12,973 nucleotides of DNA, taken from NCBI GenBank assembly GCA_036497785.1, contig DASXIW010000301.1, positions 1 to 12,973 of the forward strand, written 5' to 3'. The notes under the pieces were generated by a model, which saw only the letters and a program-made list of their open reading frames with translations, did no database searches and had not been told where the DNA came from. The position numbers were made by a program, and so were the translations under genes. Source of the stretch: DASXIW01 sp036497785. GTDB taxonomy: Bacteria > Pseudomonadota > Alphaproteobacteria > Acetobacterales > Acetobacteraceae. Shown here in pieces: positions 6,576 through 12,680 of the stretch (the stretch's first letter is position 1; the number at the start of each line of letters is the position of its first letter).

Positions 6576-7271
6576 TTATGCGGCGGCCTGGGCGACCAGC
6601 TTGGCGAACTCGTCGTAGTTGCGCTCGCCGGATTCGCTGTGATTCTTCTCGACCGATCCGTTGAAGATGAAGGTCGGAGTCGAGTCGATGTTAAGGTTTT
6701 TGCTTGCGTCGGCCTGGCGTTGCAGAATCGCGTTGCGCAGGCTGGTATCGGCAATCACCTTGTCGAACTGCTCGCGCGGCATTCCGGCCAGCGCCGCCAT
6801 CTTGGCCAGTTCTTCCGTGGAGTTCACGCCCCGCGCGAACGCCCACCGGTCCTGAGAGGCAAACAGCGCCGCGCAGAACGGCTCATACCGCTCCGGCGGC
6901 AGCGAACGCGCCACCATGGCGGCGGTCAGCGCCACCTGGTCCAGCGGGAAATCGTTGAAAACAAAATACAGCTTGCCCGTGTTGATCAGGTCGGATTGCA
7001 CCTGCGGGAAAGTCTGCTGGCTGAATGCGGCGCAATGCGGGCAGGTCAGGGAAAACCACTCATCCACCCGCACCGGCGCATCCGTCTTGCCCAGCCCGCG
7101 CGGCGCCATGCGCGGGTCATCCGCCGCCAGCGGCGGGGCGGAGGGGGTCTGCGCCAGCGCCTGCGGCGCGATGGAAACAAGGTCGGTGCCCAACAGATGC
7201 CGCGCGTCGGCGATCCCCGTCGCGGCCGCAACAACGCCAACCCCTAGTAGTGAACGCCGGGAAAACTGCAT
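6576..7271 (-). CDS. DsbA-family thioredoxin-fold protein with probable Tat signal
   Basis: This 231-residue protein is a predicted periplasmic thiol-disulfide oxidoreductase. The N-terminus SRRSLLGVGVVAAATG carries twin arginines (R5, R6) before a hydrophobic stretch, with possible cleavage after ALA (38-40), so Tat export of a folded protein is likely. The active site is CPHC (77-80) in the context FSLTCPHCAAF, and the cis-proline loop is STPTFIFNG (P199). These are the residues expected of a working DsbA-like enzyme of the DSBA/thioredoxin_4 family common in alphaproteobacteria. An extra Cys at 133 is present. AGAGG lies 5 nt before the ATG. The gene sits between the DUF721 gene (63 nt upstream) and smc (21 nt downstream), an order I recognise from many alphaproteobacteria. 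Whether it oxidises or reduces substrates cannot be told from the sequence. Confidence 0.9.
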   Translation of the reverse strand: MQFSRRSLLGVGVVAAATGIADARHLLGTDLVSIAPQALAQTPSAPPLAADDPRMAPRGLGKTDAPVRVDEWFSLTCPHCAAFSQQTFPQVQSDLINTGKLYFVFNDFPLDQVALTAAMVARSLPPERYEPFCAALFASQDRWAFARGVNSTEELAKMAALAGMPREQFDKVIADTSLRNAILQRQADASKNLNIDSTPTFIFNGSVEKNHSESGERNYDEFAKLVAQAAA

Positions 7272-7334
7272 TGAAACCTCTATATCTTGTGTTCTAGCCC
7301 AAGTAAGGCGCAGGCGTCGAGCGCGCAGAGAGGA

Positions 7335-7811
7335 TCAATCGGCCAGCCGCGTCAAGACGGCCCGCCCCAGCGATTCCAGCGCCTCGCGCAGCGCCTCGTC
7401 CGCCACCCCGGCCACCGCCTTCCGCGCCGCCTGCACCGCGATCGGGCGCGCCACGGGGCGGGCCGTGATCGGCGGTACGGCATCCTGCACGAAGCGCAGC
7501 CGGGTGACTGCCACCTTGCCCATATGGGCATTGATCCGGCCGATCAGTTGGTCGGACAAATGTTGCAGCTCCATCGCCATCGGCCCGGAACAGCCAATCG
7601 CCAGTGTGCCGGAAAACAGCTTGCGCGGCGTGGTCACGGCGGCCAGCGCCGGCCCCACGATGGCCTCCCAATCCGCCAGCACCAGGGCGGTGGCGGGGGC
7701 GCGCCTGCGGAAGGCCGGGCGCACCAGTGCCGGCACCAGCGCGCCCACCTCGCGCGGGCCATACACATGCCGATCGGGCCGGGGGTTGTCGCTGCTGTCC
7801 GAGGTTGCCAT
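7335..7811 (-). CDS. DUF721 (DciA-like) protein
   Basis: This 158-residue protein carries the DUF721 domain at about residues 20-112, with hallmarks RPAFRRRAP, LADWEAIVGPALAAVTTP, GTLAIGCSGPMAMELQHL and INAHMGKVAVTRLRFVQ. DUF721 proteins include DciA, the helicase-loading factor of bacteria that lack DnaC/DnaI. Alphaproteobacterial members are usually taken as DciA-like, though function is unproven for this branch. The open frame extends to 8135, but everything upstream of 7811 is antisense to mutY. ATG at 7811 is chosen because TAGGAGG lies 12 nt upstream (7830-7824) and the family N-terminus fits. The C-terminal 45 residues (Ala, Val and Arg rich) are not part of the domain. It heads the likely operon with the dsbA-like gene and smc. 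Confidence 0.85.
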   Translation of the reverse strand: MATSDSSDNPRPDRHVYGPREVGALVPALVRPAFRRRAPATALVLADWEAIVGPALAAVTTPRKLFSGTLAIGCSGPMAMELQHLSDQLIGRINAHMGKVAVTRLRFVQDAVPPITARPVARPIAVQAARKAVAGVADEALREALESLGRAVLTRLAD

Positions 7812-7830
7812 ACCGTTCCCGTGCCTCCTA
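7801..7830. promoter_or_regulatory. Overlapping divergent translation starts (DUF721 / mutY)
   Basis: The DUF721 ATG (7811, minus) and the proposed mutY GTG (7821, plus) are separated by only nine bases. The DUF721 Shine-Dalgarno TAGGAGG (7830-7824 on minus) lies inside the first codons of mutY. The best mutY candidate, GAGG at 7801-7804, lies inside the DUF721 reading frame, 16 nt from the GTG. Promoters for both genes must therefore lie within each other's coding sequence, or mutY starts elsewhere. Confidence 0.55.
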
Positions 7831-8879
7831 CCGCCGAAATCCCGTCCGCCGCCGCCCTGCTGGCCTGGTACGACCGCCATCGCCGTGCCTTGCCCTGGCG
7901 CGCGCGGCCGGGAGAGGTGGCTGATCCGTATCGCATCTGGCTCAGCGAAATCATGCTGCAGCAGACCACCGTGGCGGCGGTGATACCCTACTATGAAAGC
8001 TTCCTCACCCGCTTTCCCGATGTCGCGGCACTCGCCACGGCGCCGGAGGACGCGGTGATGCGCGCCTGGGCCGGGCTTGGCTATTACGCTCGTGCCCGCA
8101 ACCTGCATGCCTGCGCCAAGGCAGTGGCGGCACAAGGCGGGTTTCCCGCGGATCTCGAAGGGCTGCGCAAGCTGCCGGGGATCGGGCCATATACGGCGGC
8201 GGCGATCGGCGCCATCGCCTTTGGCCTGCCGGCGGTGCCGGTGGATGGGAATGTCGAGCGGGTGGTCTCACGCATATTTGCCATCGAAACCCCGTTGCCC
8301 GCCGCCAAGCCATTGATTCAGGCCGGCGCGGCGCGGTTGGGCGAGGATGCGGCGGCGCGCGCGCGGCCGTCGGATTTCGCGCAGGCATTGTTCGACCTGG
8401 GGGCCACTATCTGCACCACCAACCGTCCGGTCTGCTCGATTTGCCCTTGGATGCGACCCTGTGCCGCCCGTCAATCGGGTATCGCCGCGGAACTGCCGCG
8501 CAAGGCGGCGAAAGCGCTGCGACCGTTGCGGCACGGGGTGCATTTCTGGCTGACCGATTCGCAAGACCGGGTGCTGCTCCGGCGGCGGCCGTCGAAGGGG
8601 TTGTTGGGGGGGATGACGGAGCTTCCGGGCACAGATTGGGTGGCGGAGAAATGGGATAGGGCGGCGGCGGTGAGCGCGGCGCCGATGGTCGCGGGATGGC
8701 GGGAGATCGGCGAAATCAGACACGGGTTTACGCATTTCGAACTGCGTATTTCGGTTTTCAGCGCCGCTGTTCCGGTGATCGCCGCGGAGGGGTTCTTGCA
8801 AAATGCGACGCAATTGGAAGGTGAGGCGCTGCCCTCGGTGATGCGCAAATGCGTCGCCCTTGCCCGCAAGGCCGGTTGA
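7821..8879 (+). CDS. mutY: A/G-specific adenine DNA glycosylase MutY
   Basis: This 352-residue enzyme removes adenine mispaired with 8-oxoguanine or guanine in base-excision repair. The catalytic Glu43 is in LSEIMLQQTTV, the helix-hairpin-helix is LRKLPGIGPYTAAAIGAIAFG (around 115-135), and the catalytic Asp142 is in VPVDGNVERVVSR. The [4Fe-4S] ligands follow the exact C-x6-C-x2-C-x5-C spacing (C198, C205, C208, C214). The C-terminal NUDIX-like domain that reads 8-oxoguanine runs from about 235, with GGMTELPG and HGFTHFELR. GTG at 7821 gives the expected N-terminus ahead of LLAWYDRHRRALPWR; no ATG is available before the catalytic Glu, and the longer open frame upstream is antisense to DUF721. 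All key residues are present, so the protein should be active. frmA/adhC follows after 53 nt. Confidence 0.95.
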   Translation: MPPTAEIPSAAALLAWYDRHRRALPWRARPGEVADPYRIWLSEIMLQQTTVAAVIPYYESFLTRFPDVAALATAPEDAVMRAWAGLGYYARARNLHACAKAVAAQGGFPADLEGLRKLPGIGPYTAAAIGAIAFGLPAVPVDGNVERVVSRIFAIETPLPAAKPLIQAGAARLGEDAAARARPSDFAQALFDLGATICTTNRPVCSICPWMRPCAARQSGIAAELPRKAAKALRPLRHGVHFWLTDSQDRVLLRRRPSKGLLGGMTELPGTDWVAEKWDRAAAVSAAPMVAGWREIGEIRHGFTHFELRISVFSAAVPVIAAEGFLQNATQLEGEALPSVMRKCVALARKAG

Positions 8880-8932
8880 TCCGGGCGGCGCCACGCCCCA
8901 CCATAACCGCCTCGATCAGGAGACATCACGAC

Positions 8933-10042
8933 ATGAAGACCCGCGCCGCAGTCGCCCGCAAAGCCGGCGACAAGCTCAGCCTTGAGACCGTCGATCTGGA
9001 GGGGCCGCGCGAGGGCGAGGTGCTGGTGGAGATCAAGGCCACCGGCATCTGCCACACCGATGAGTTCACCCTGTCCGGCGCCGATCCGGAAGGCATCTTC
9101 CCGGCCATTCTGGGCCATGAGGGGGCGGGAGTGGTGGCGGACGTGGGCAAGGGGGTGACCAGCCTGAAAAAGGGCGACCATGTTATTCCGCTGTACACGC
9201 CGGAATGCCGGCAATGTGAATATTGCCTCAGCCGGAAGACCAATCTTTGCGTGGCGATCCGCGCGACCCAGGGGCGCGGGGTGATGCCGGACGGGACCAG
9301 CCGGTTCAGCTGCGACGGCGAGCCGATCTATCACTACATGGGCACCTCGACCTTCGCCAACCACACCGTGCTGCCGGAGATCGCGCTGGCGAAGATCCGC
9401 GAGGACGCAGCGTTCGACAAGGTTTGCTATATCGGCTGCGGCGTGACCACCGGTGTGGGCGCGGTGATCAACACCGCCAAGGTGGAAGCGGGGGCGCGCT
9501 GCATCGTGTTCGGGCTGGGCGGCATCGGGCTGAATGTGGTGCAGGGGCTGCGCATGGTCGGCGCCGAGCAGATCGTGGGCGTGGACCTGAACCCCAATCG
9601 CAAGGCTTTGGCGGATAAATTCGGCATGACGGATTTCGTCAATCCGAGCGAGGTGGACGGCGATATCGTTCCCTATCTGGTCAATCTGACCAAGGGCGGG
9701 GCGGATTACACGTTCGAGTGCATCGGCAATGTGAAGTTGATGCGCCAGGCGCTGGAATCGGCGCATCGCGGCTGGGGCAAGTCGATCGTGATCGGCGTGG
9801 CCGGTGCGGGGCAGGAAATTTCCACGCGTCCGTTCCAACTGGTGACGGGGCGGGTGTGGATGGGCACGGCTTTCGGGGGTGCGCGCGGGCGGACCGACGT
9901 GCCGCGCATCGTGGATTGGTACATGGACGGCAAGATCAACATCGACGATCTGGTGACGCATGTGATGCCGTTCGAACAGATCAACGAAGGCTTCGAGCTG
10001 ATGCGGCGCGGGGAGAGCATTCGCAGCGTGGTGGTTTACTGA
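8933..10042 (+). CDS. frmA: S-(hydroxymethyl)glutathione dehydrogenase / class III alcohol dehydrogenase
   Basis: This 369-residue zinc enzyme of the MDR family oxidises S-(hydroxymethyl)glutathione, formed from formaldehyde and glutathione, to S-formylglutathione with NAD, and can also reduce S-nitrosoglutathione. Catalytic zinc ligands are C40 (GICHTDEF), H62 (GHEGAGVV) and C169. Structural zinc ligands are C92, C95, C98 and C106. The NAD fold has GLGGIG (194-199) with D218 ending the second strand. Class III markers are D51 and E53 in GADPEG and R110 in RATQG, equivalent to residues that bind the glutathione moiety in the human enzyme. AGGAGA lies 9 nt before the ATG; the open frame upstream overlaps mutY and is not used. 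The 53-nt gap after mutY shows no terminator, so readthrough from mutY is possible. No formylglutathione hydrolase or FrmR-type regulator is visible in the window. Names used elsewhere are adhC, adhI or flhA. Confidence 0.96.
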   Translation: MKTRAAVARKAGDKLSLETVDLEGPREGEVLVEIKATGICHTDEFTLSGADPEGIFPAILGHEGAGVVADVGKGVTSLKKGDHVIPLYTPECRQCEYCLSRKTNLCVAIRATQGRGVMPDGTSRFSCDGEPIYHYMGTSTFANHTVLPEIALAKIREDAAFDKVCYIGCGVTTGVGAVINTAKVEAGARCIVFGLGGIGLNVVQGLRMVGAEQIVGVDLNPNRKALADKFGMTDFVNPSEVDGDIVPYLVNLTKGGADYTFECIGNVKLMRQALESAHRGWGKSIVIGVAGAGQEISTRPFQLVTGRVWMGTAFGGARGRTDVPRIVDWYMDGKINIDDLVTHVMPFEQINEGFELMRRGESIRSVVVY

Positions 10043-10081
10043 CTTGGCGCCCCCCGCGCGCGCCGGAGTGTTGGCAGTGCC

Positions 10082-11342
10082 GTGATTCGCGAGCGCCGCC
10101 CGGCCGGTGCGACGCGGCGCATAGGCCCGGGCGGAAGCTTCGTTGGCTTCGCTTGCGCGGTGCTTGCGCTGCTGATCTGGTCCGGCTGGTTTGCCGTGAC
10201 GCGGATCAGCGTTACGCGCACGCTGGGGCCAGGCGATATTGTCGCCTTTCGCCTGGTGGGCGGGGCGCTGGCGCTGCTGCCGCCCTTTCTGCCGCAGATC
10301 GGCGCCATTCCCCGCCGGAGCTGGGCGGACGGTGCCGCGATGTCGTTGCTGTGGGGCGCGCCTTTCGCGCTGCTGGTGGCGCTGGGGGTGCAGCTGACCT
10401 CCGCCGCCCATGCCGCGCCGCTGACGCCTGCGACCATGCTGGTATTCGCAGGGATGATCGCCTGGGCCGCGTTTGGCGAATTTCCGGGACGCCAGCGCCT
10501 GCTGGGCTTCACGGTCATCGCCGCCGGGGTGGTGATGCTGAATCGCAGCTTCGCCGACCATGGCGGCGCCACGGCCCGGGCCGGCGACGCAGCCTTGCTC
10601 GGCGGCGCCGTGATGTGGGATACCTATACGATCCGCCTGCGGCGCAGCGGGATGAAGACCGTGCAGGCAGCCGCCATGGTGTGTCTTTACTCGCTGGTGA
10701 TCTACGTGCCCTGCTACGCGCTCTCGGGCGTGCAGAAACTGACCGCGGCGCCGCTGCCGGAAATCCTGTTGCAGTTTGTCTATCAAGGGGCTGGTCGGCG
10801 GGGTTGCACTGCCGGCCTATAATTTTGCCGTGGCCCGGCTGGGCGGCCGTGCGGCCGTGGTGATCTCGCTGGTGCCTGTGGTGGCGGCGTTGCTGACGAT
10901 TCCGGTGAACGGGGAAGTGCCGTCGGCGGTGGAGGCGATCGCGATTACGGCGATCGCGGTGGGGGCGGTGCTGGCGGCGCGGGCGGCCTTGCCGATGGAG
11001 CGTGGAGGCAATAGCATCGTTGTTTCAAACCTGAAAACCGCCGCCTGCCCCGCCTATCAGAGGCGGCTGACTGCCAGGTGGTTACCATCTCTGTACAGTC
11101 GGTTTTTGCTATTTTGTAAGTCCATGTTCAAAGATTGGTTTCTGTGTTGGATTTCTTCTCCGGCGTGGAAATGGTTGTCGTCGTCGTATCAGGGCCACGA
11201 GCACGCACAAAATCACCCCAATCCTCGTCATCGTCGTCGTTATTGGACGGGAGCTGAAACTCACCCAATCATCGTCCTTGGTCGCCGCAACGGTGGGCTT
11301 TGCCGATGTGGTCGGATGACCACAGCTGTCAATTATTGCTGA
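10082..11342 (+). pseudogene. DMT-superfamily permease (EamA family), frameshifted
   Basis: The first frame (10082-10822, GTG start) encodes eight or so hydrophobic helices of an EamA-type drug/metabolite transporter: WSGWFAVTRISV, GDIVAFRLVGGALALLPP, AALLGGAVMWDTYTIRLRRSG. Homology leaves this frame at residue 236 (FVYQG) and resumes one frame over as GLVGGVALPAYNFAVARLGG, AAVVISLVPVVAALLTIPV and AITAIAVGAVLAARAALP. The switch coincides with GGGG at 10787-10790; one G fewer would restore a protein of about 310 residues, the usual size. Without it the product loses the last two helices. The second frame has no natural stop after ALP (about 11005) and runs to 11342 through low-complexity sequence. 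The cause may be a genuine mutation or a sequencing error. No substrate can be named. It follows frmA by 39 nt. Confidence 0.8.
11050..11066 (+). terminator. GC-rich hairpin after the permease
   Basis: CCGCCT (11050-11055) and AGGCGG (11061-11066) form a perfect 6-bp stem with a 5-nt loop; a second left arm GCCGCCT at 11040-11046 can compete for the same right arm. It lies about 45 nt after the last permease-like residue. No U-run follows, so termination is uncertain. Confidence 0.3.
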
Positions 11343-11512
11343 GCATGGACCGGTCTTCCAGAATGTTTTATCCGACATTCTCCAGATGGCCAACGCGTCT
11401 GACCGCATGCAAGGCATCGTAGCCGCCGTCTCAAGCGCTTTGCAACGGCGCCAGGGCTCGCCTTCCTATGAGCCGCTCGGCGACCGAGCCGCCGATGATG
11501 CCGCCGACGAGG

Positions 11513-11570
11513 GTTTGGGGGCGGCCGATCCGGACGTTTTGCAGGCGGATCGTAGCAGAGCGCGAGGGGG
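11513..11570 (+). repeat. Imperfect direct repeat, copy 1
   Basis: This copy matches copy 2 at 12470-12527 over about 55 bp. The best part, 11534-11557 against 12492-12515, agrees at 22 of 24 positions and includes GGCGGATCGTAGCA without mismatch. Both copies also start with TTGGGGG and keep the same internal spacing within one base. The origin is unknown; an insertion-element end or a regulatory repeat are possible. Confidence 0.6.
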
Positions 11571-11605
11571 GGCGGCCACAGCGAAGTGGCGCGGCGCGCC
11601 GGGCG

Positions 11606-11624
11606 CCGCTCATTTGCCGAGCGG
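11606..11624 (-). terminator. Hairpin downstream of the small hypothetical gene
   Basis: CCGCTC (11606-11611) and GAGCGG (11619-11624) form a perfect 6-bp stem with a 7-nt loop, starting 14 nt past the stop of the minus-strand gene at 11639. There is no U-run on the minus strand, so it may end transcription only weakly or protect the 3' end. Confidence 0.3.
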
Positions 11625-11638
11625 TGTCGCGGGTTGTT

Positions 11639-12073
11639 TTACTGGAGGTCCAGATCGACGCGGCTGGCCTTTGCGAAATCGAGAAGGAAATTCAGTTTGC
11701 CTTCCCGCGCAAGATTCTGGATTTCGTGCAGGCTGCGATTGGGGGCGAGATAGGTGTCTATGATCACGTCCATCACCTGCTCGCCGGCGGCCACGACGGT
11801 GGGAGAGGATAGCAGCCGGATATTGGCGAGTAAGGCATAAAGCTGCACCAGATCGGTGACGTCGTCTTTCTCATGGCTCAGGGCATCCCCATAGAGCCGG
11901 CTTGCCTCGGTGATGAACGCTTTGAACAGGTCGTGACGTATGACCCGCTCGGCTTCGCGACGCTTGTCGGTGAGCTGGGCTCTTTGGGTGATCCAGCTGC
12001 TCACGAAGGAGGTCAGGCCGCCGACGATCGCGCCCGCCAACCCGAAAAAAGCCGAGACATAACCAGCGTCCAA
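11639..12073 (-). CDS. Small membrane-anchored protein of unknown function
   Basis: This 144-residue protein has one N-terminal hydrophobic segment (VSAFFGLAGAIVGGLTSFVSSWI, about residues 6-28), then a charged helix (RREAERVIRHDLFKAF) and a mainly helical cytoplasmic part with LYALLANIRLLSSPTVVAAGEQVMDVIIDTYLAPNRSL. I recall similar short hypothetical proteins with this layout in alphaproteobacteria, with no assigned role, so no function is given. The start is TTG at 12073, giving MDAGYVSAF. It is supported by AGGGAGG 5 nt upstream, and no ATG is available before the membrane segment. Length and ends look complete. The gene is alone: its neighbours are a hydrolase stump 167 nt upstream and non-coding sequence downstream. 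It is flanked by the two direct repeats at 11513 and 12470. Confidence 0.75.
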   Translation of the reverse strand: MDAGYVSAFFGLAGAIVGGLTSFVSSWITQRAQLTDKRREAERVIRHDLFKAFITEASRLYGDALSHEKDDVTDLVQLYALLANIRLLSSPTVVAAGEQVMDVIIDTYLAPNRSLHEIQNLAREGKLNFLLDFAKASRVDLDLQ

Positions 12074-12078
12074 TCGAG

Positions 12079-12085
12079 CCTCCCT
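12079..12085 (-). promoter_or_regulatory. Shine-Dalgarno sequence for the TTG start at 12073
   Basis: The minus strand reads AGGGAGG with a 5-nt spacer before TTG. It decides the start of the small hypothetical protein, for which no ATG or GTG is suitably placed. Confidence 0.6.
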
Positions 12086-12240
12086 GGTGGGAAGAATTCT
12101 TGCGCTTCGGCCGCCACCTGCCCTTCCGCGTTATGCTACTGGCGCTGGCAAGACGTCAATTGGACCGAGCGCGTGGGGCCGCGCGCGTGCCTTGGACCAG
12201 CAAGGGGCGAGCGCGCGGTGTTTGCGCCCTGCGCTTGGCC

Positions 12241-12408
12241 CTAGCTTCCGGCCAGGGAATTCGTCGATTCCTCGGCCAATGAACTTAGTGGATTTTGGAC
12301 GGCGACGACGTGCAATCCCGTCGCTTCGAGAAGGGGAATAAGTTTGGACCGGCTGGAGCTATCTGCCCACGCGCCATGGACGAGCACTATGTTTTTCACG
12401 GCTGGCAT
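12241..12408 (-). pseudogene. N-terminal stump of an alpha/beta hydrolase
   Basis: This 55-codon frame begins with ATG at 12408 behind an excellent ribosome binding site (AGGAG, 6-nt spacer). It reads KNIVLVHGAWADSSSWSKLI, then PLLEATGLHVVAVQNPLSSLAEE. This is the first 45 or so residues of the EstC-like alpha/beta hydrolase family, including the HGAWADSSSW oxyanion-hole segment. It then drifts (STNSLAGS) into TAG at 12243-12241. An intact member has about 230 residues or more; the nucleophile elbow (G-H-S-x-G-G) and the catalytic Asp and His are all missing, and I find none downstream on the minus strand. It is a truncated gene whose start signals survive, so a short peptide might still be made. 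The deletion joint lies near 12265. Confidence 0.75.
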
Positions 12409-12680
12409 GAAATTCTCCTGATATATTGTTTCGAAGTGGGTTTAGGCGCCGGCGGCAGCCTGTACACCAGCTTGGGGGTCAGACGAGCCTGACGTTTTTC
12501 TGGCGGATCGTAGCAAGGCGCGGGCATGGCAGCTACTACGGGGCGGTCGAATACAAAAATGTGGCCAGCAAGGCCTTGCGCTATTTCACTTTGTTGCGGT
12601 TCTGAAATACGACAAGCACGTCAGCGCCGGCCATCGCTATATATGATTTCGTATTGGACGATTGTATTCTTCTTGGTTAC
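12409..12680. other. Intergenic region, AT content rising toward its end
   Basis: No coding region is recognised. The stretch contains the leader of the hydrolase stump on the minus strand (TATAT-rich around 12421), direct repeat copy 2, and GTCAG/CTGAC (12478-12482 and 12489-12493) followed by G and five T residues on the plus strand, a weak terminator-like hairpin. From about 12580 the sequence is clearly less GC-rich than the housekeeping genes, leading into the next gene. Confidence 0.45.
12470..12527 (+). repeat. Imperfect direct repeat, copy 2
   Basis: This is the partner of 11513-11570, 958 bp away and in the same orientation. The core 12492-12515 agrees with copy 1 at 22 of 24 bases. 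Here the repeat overlaps a short GTCAG/CTGAC hairpin with a T-run; copy 1 has no matching 5-bp stem. Confidence 0.6.

Larger units (their letters stand above)
11343..11638. other. Intergenic region without an identifiable gene
   Basis: No start with a ribosome binding site and family motif is seen on either strand. A plus-strand frame around 11335-11450 with FQNVLSDILQMANASDRM and IVAAVSSALQ has an amphipathic, protein-like pattern and may be a gene scrap, but a stop precedes it and I cannot name it. Just upstream, at 11165-11245, GTC/CGT triplet runs give acidic DDD-rich peptides on the minus strand. The 3' part contains direct repeat copy 1 and a hairpin. Confidence 0.4.

Noticed and set aside
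7812..8135. A longer N-terminus for the DUF721 protein
   Set aside because: This segment is antisense to the mutY catalytic region, and a good ribosome binding site supports ATG at 7811.
8849..8932. An upstream start for the formaldehyde dehydrogenase
   Set aside because: It overlaps the end of mutY. ATG at 8933 has AGGAGA at good spacing and gives the standard N-terminus.
8471..10786. A 771-codon minus-strand frame opposite mutY, frmA and the permease
   Set aside because: It is antisense to three well-identified genes, has low-quality His- and Arg-rich composition and no family motif.
9718..10863. A 381-codon plus-strand frame overlapping frmA and the permease
   Set aside because: It is out of frame with both recognised proteins and Arg-rich; the two real genes explain the DNA.
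10776..11342. A separate 188-residue gene after the permease
   Set aside because: Its first 75 or so residues are the missing C-terminal helices of the permease, and the rest is low-quality sequence. It is better read as one frameshifted gene.
12087..12341. Plus-strand frames of 60-120 codons between the membrane protein and the hydrolase stump
   Set aside because: They have no ribosome binding site or family motif and lie opposite the hydrolase stump and the leader of the TTG-start gene.
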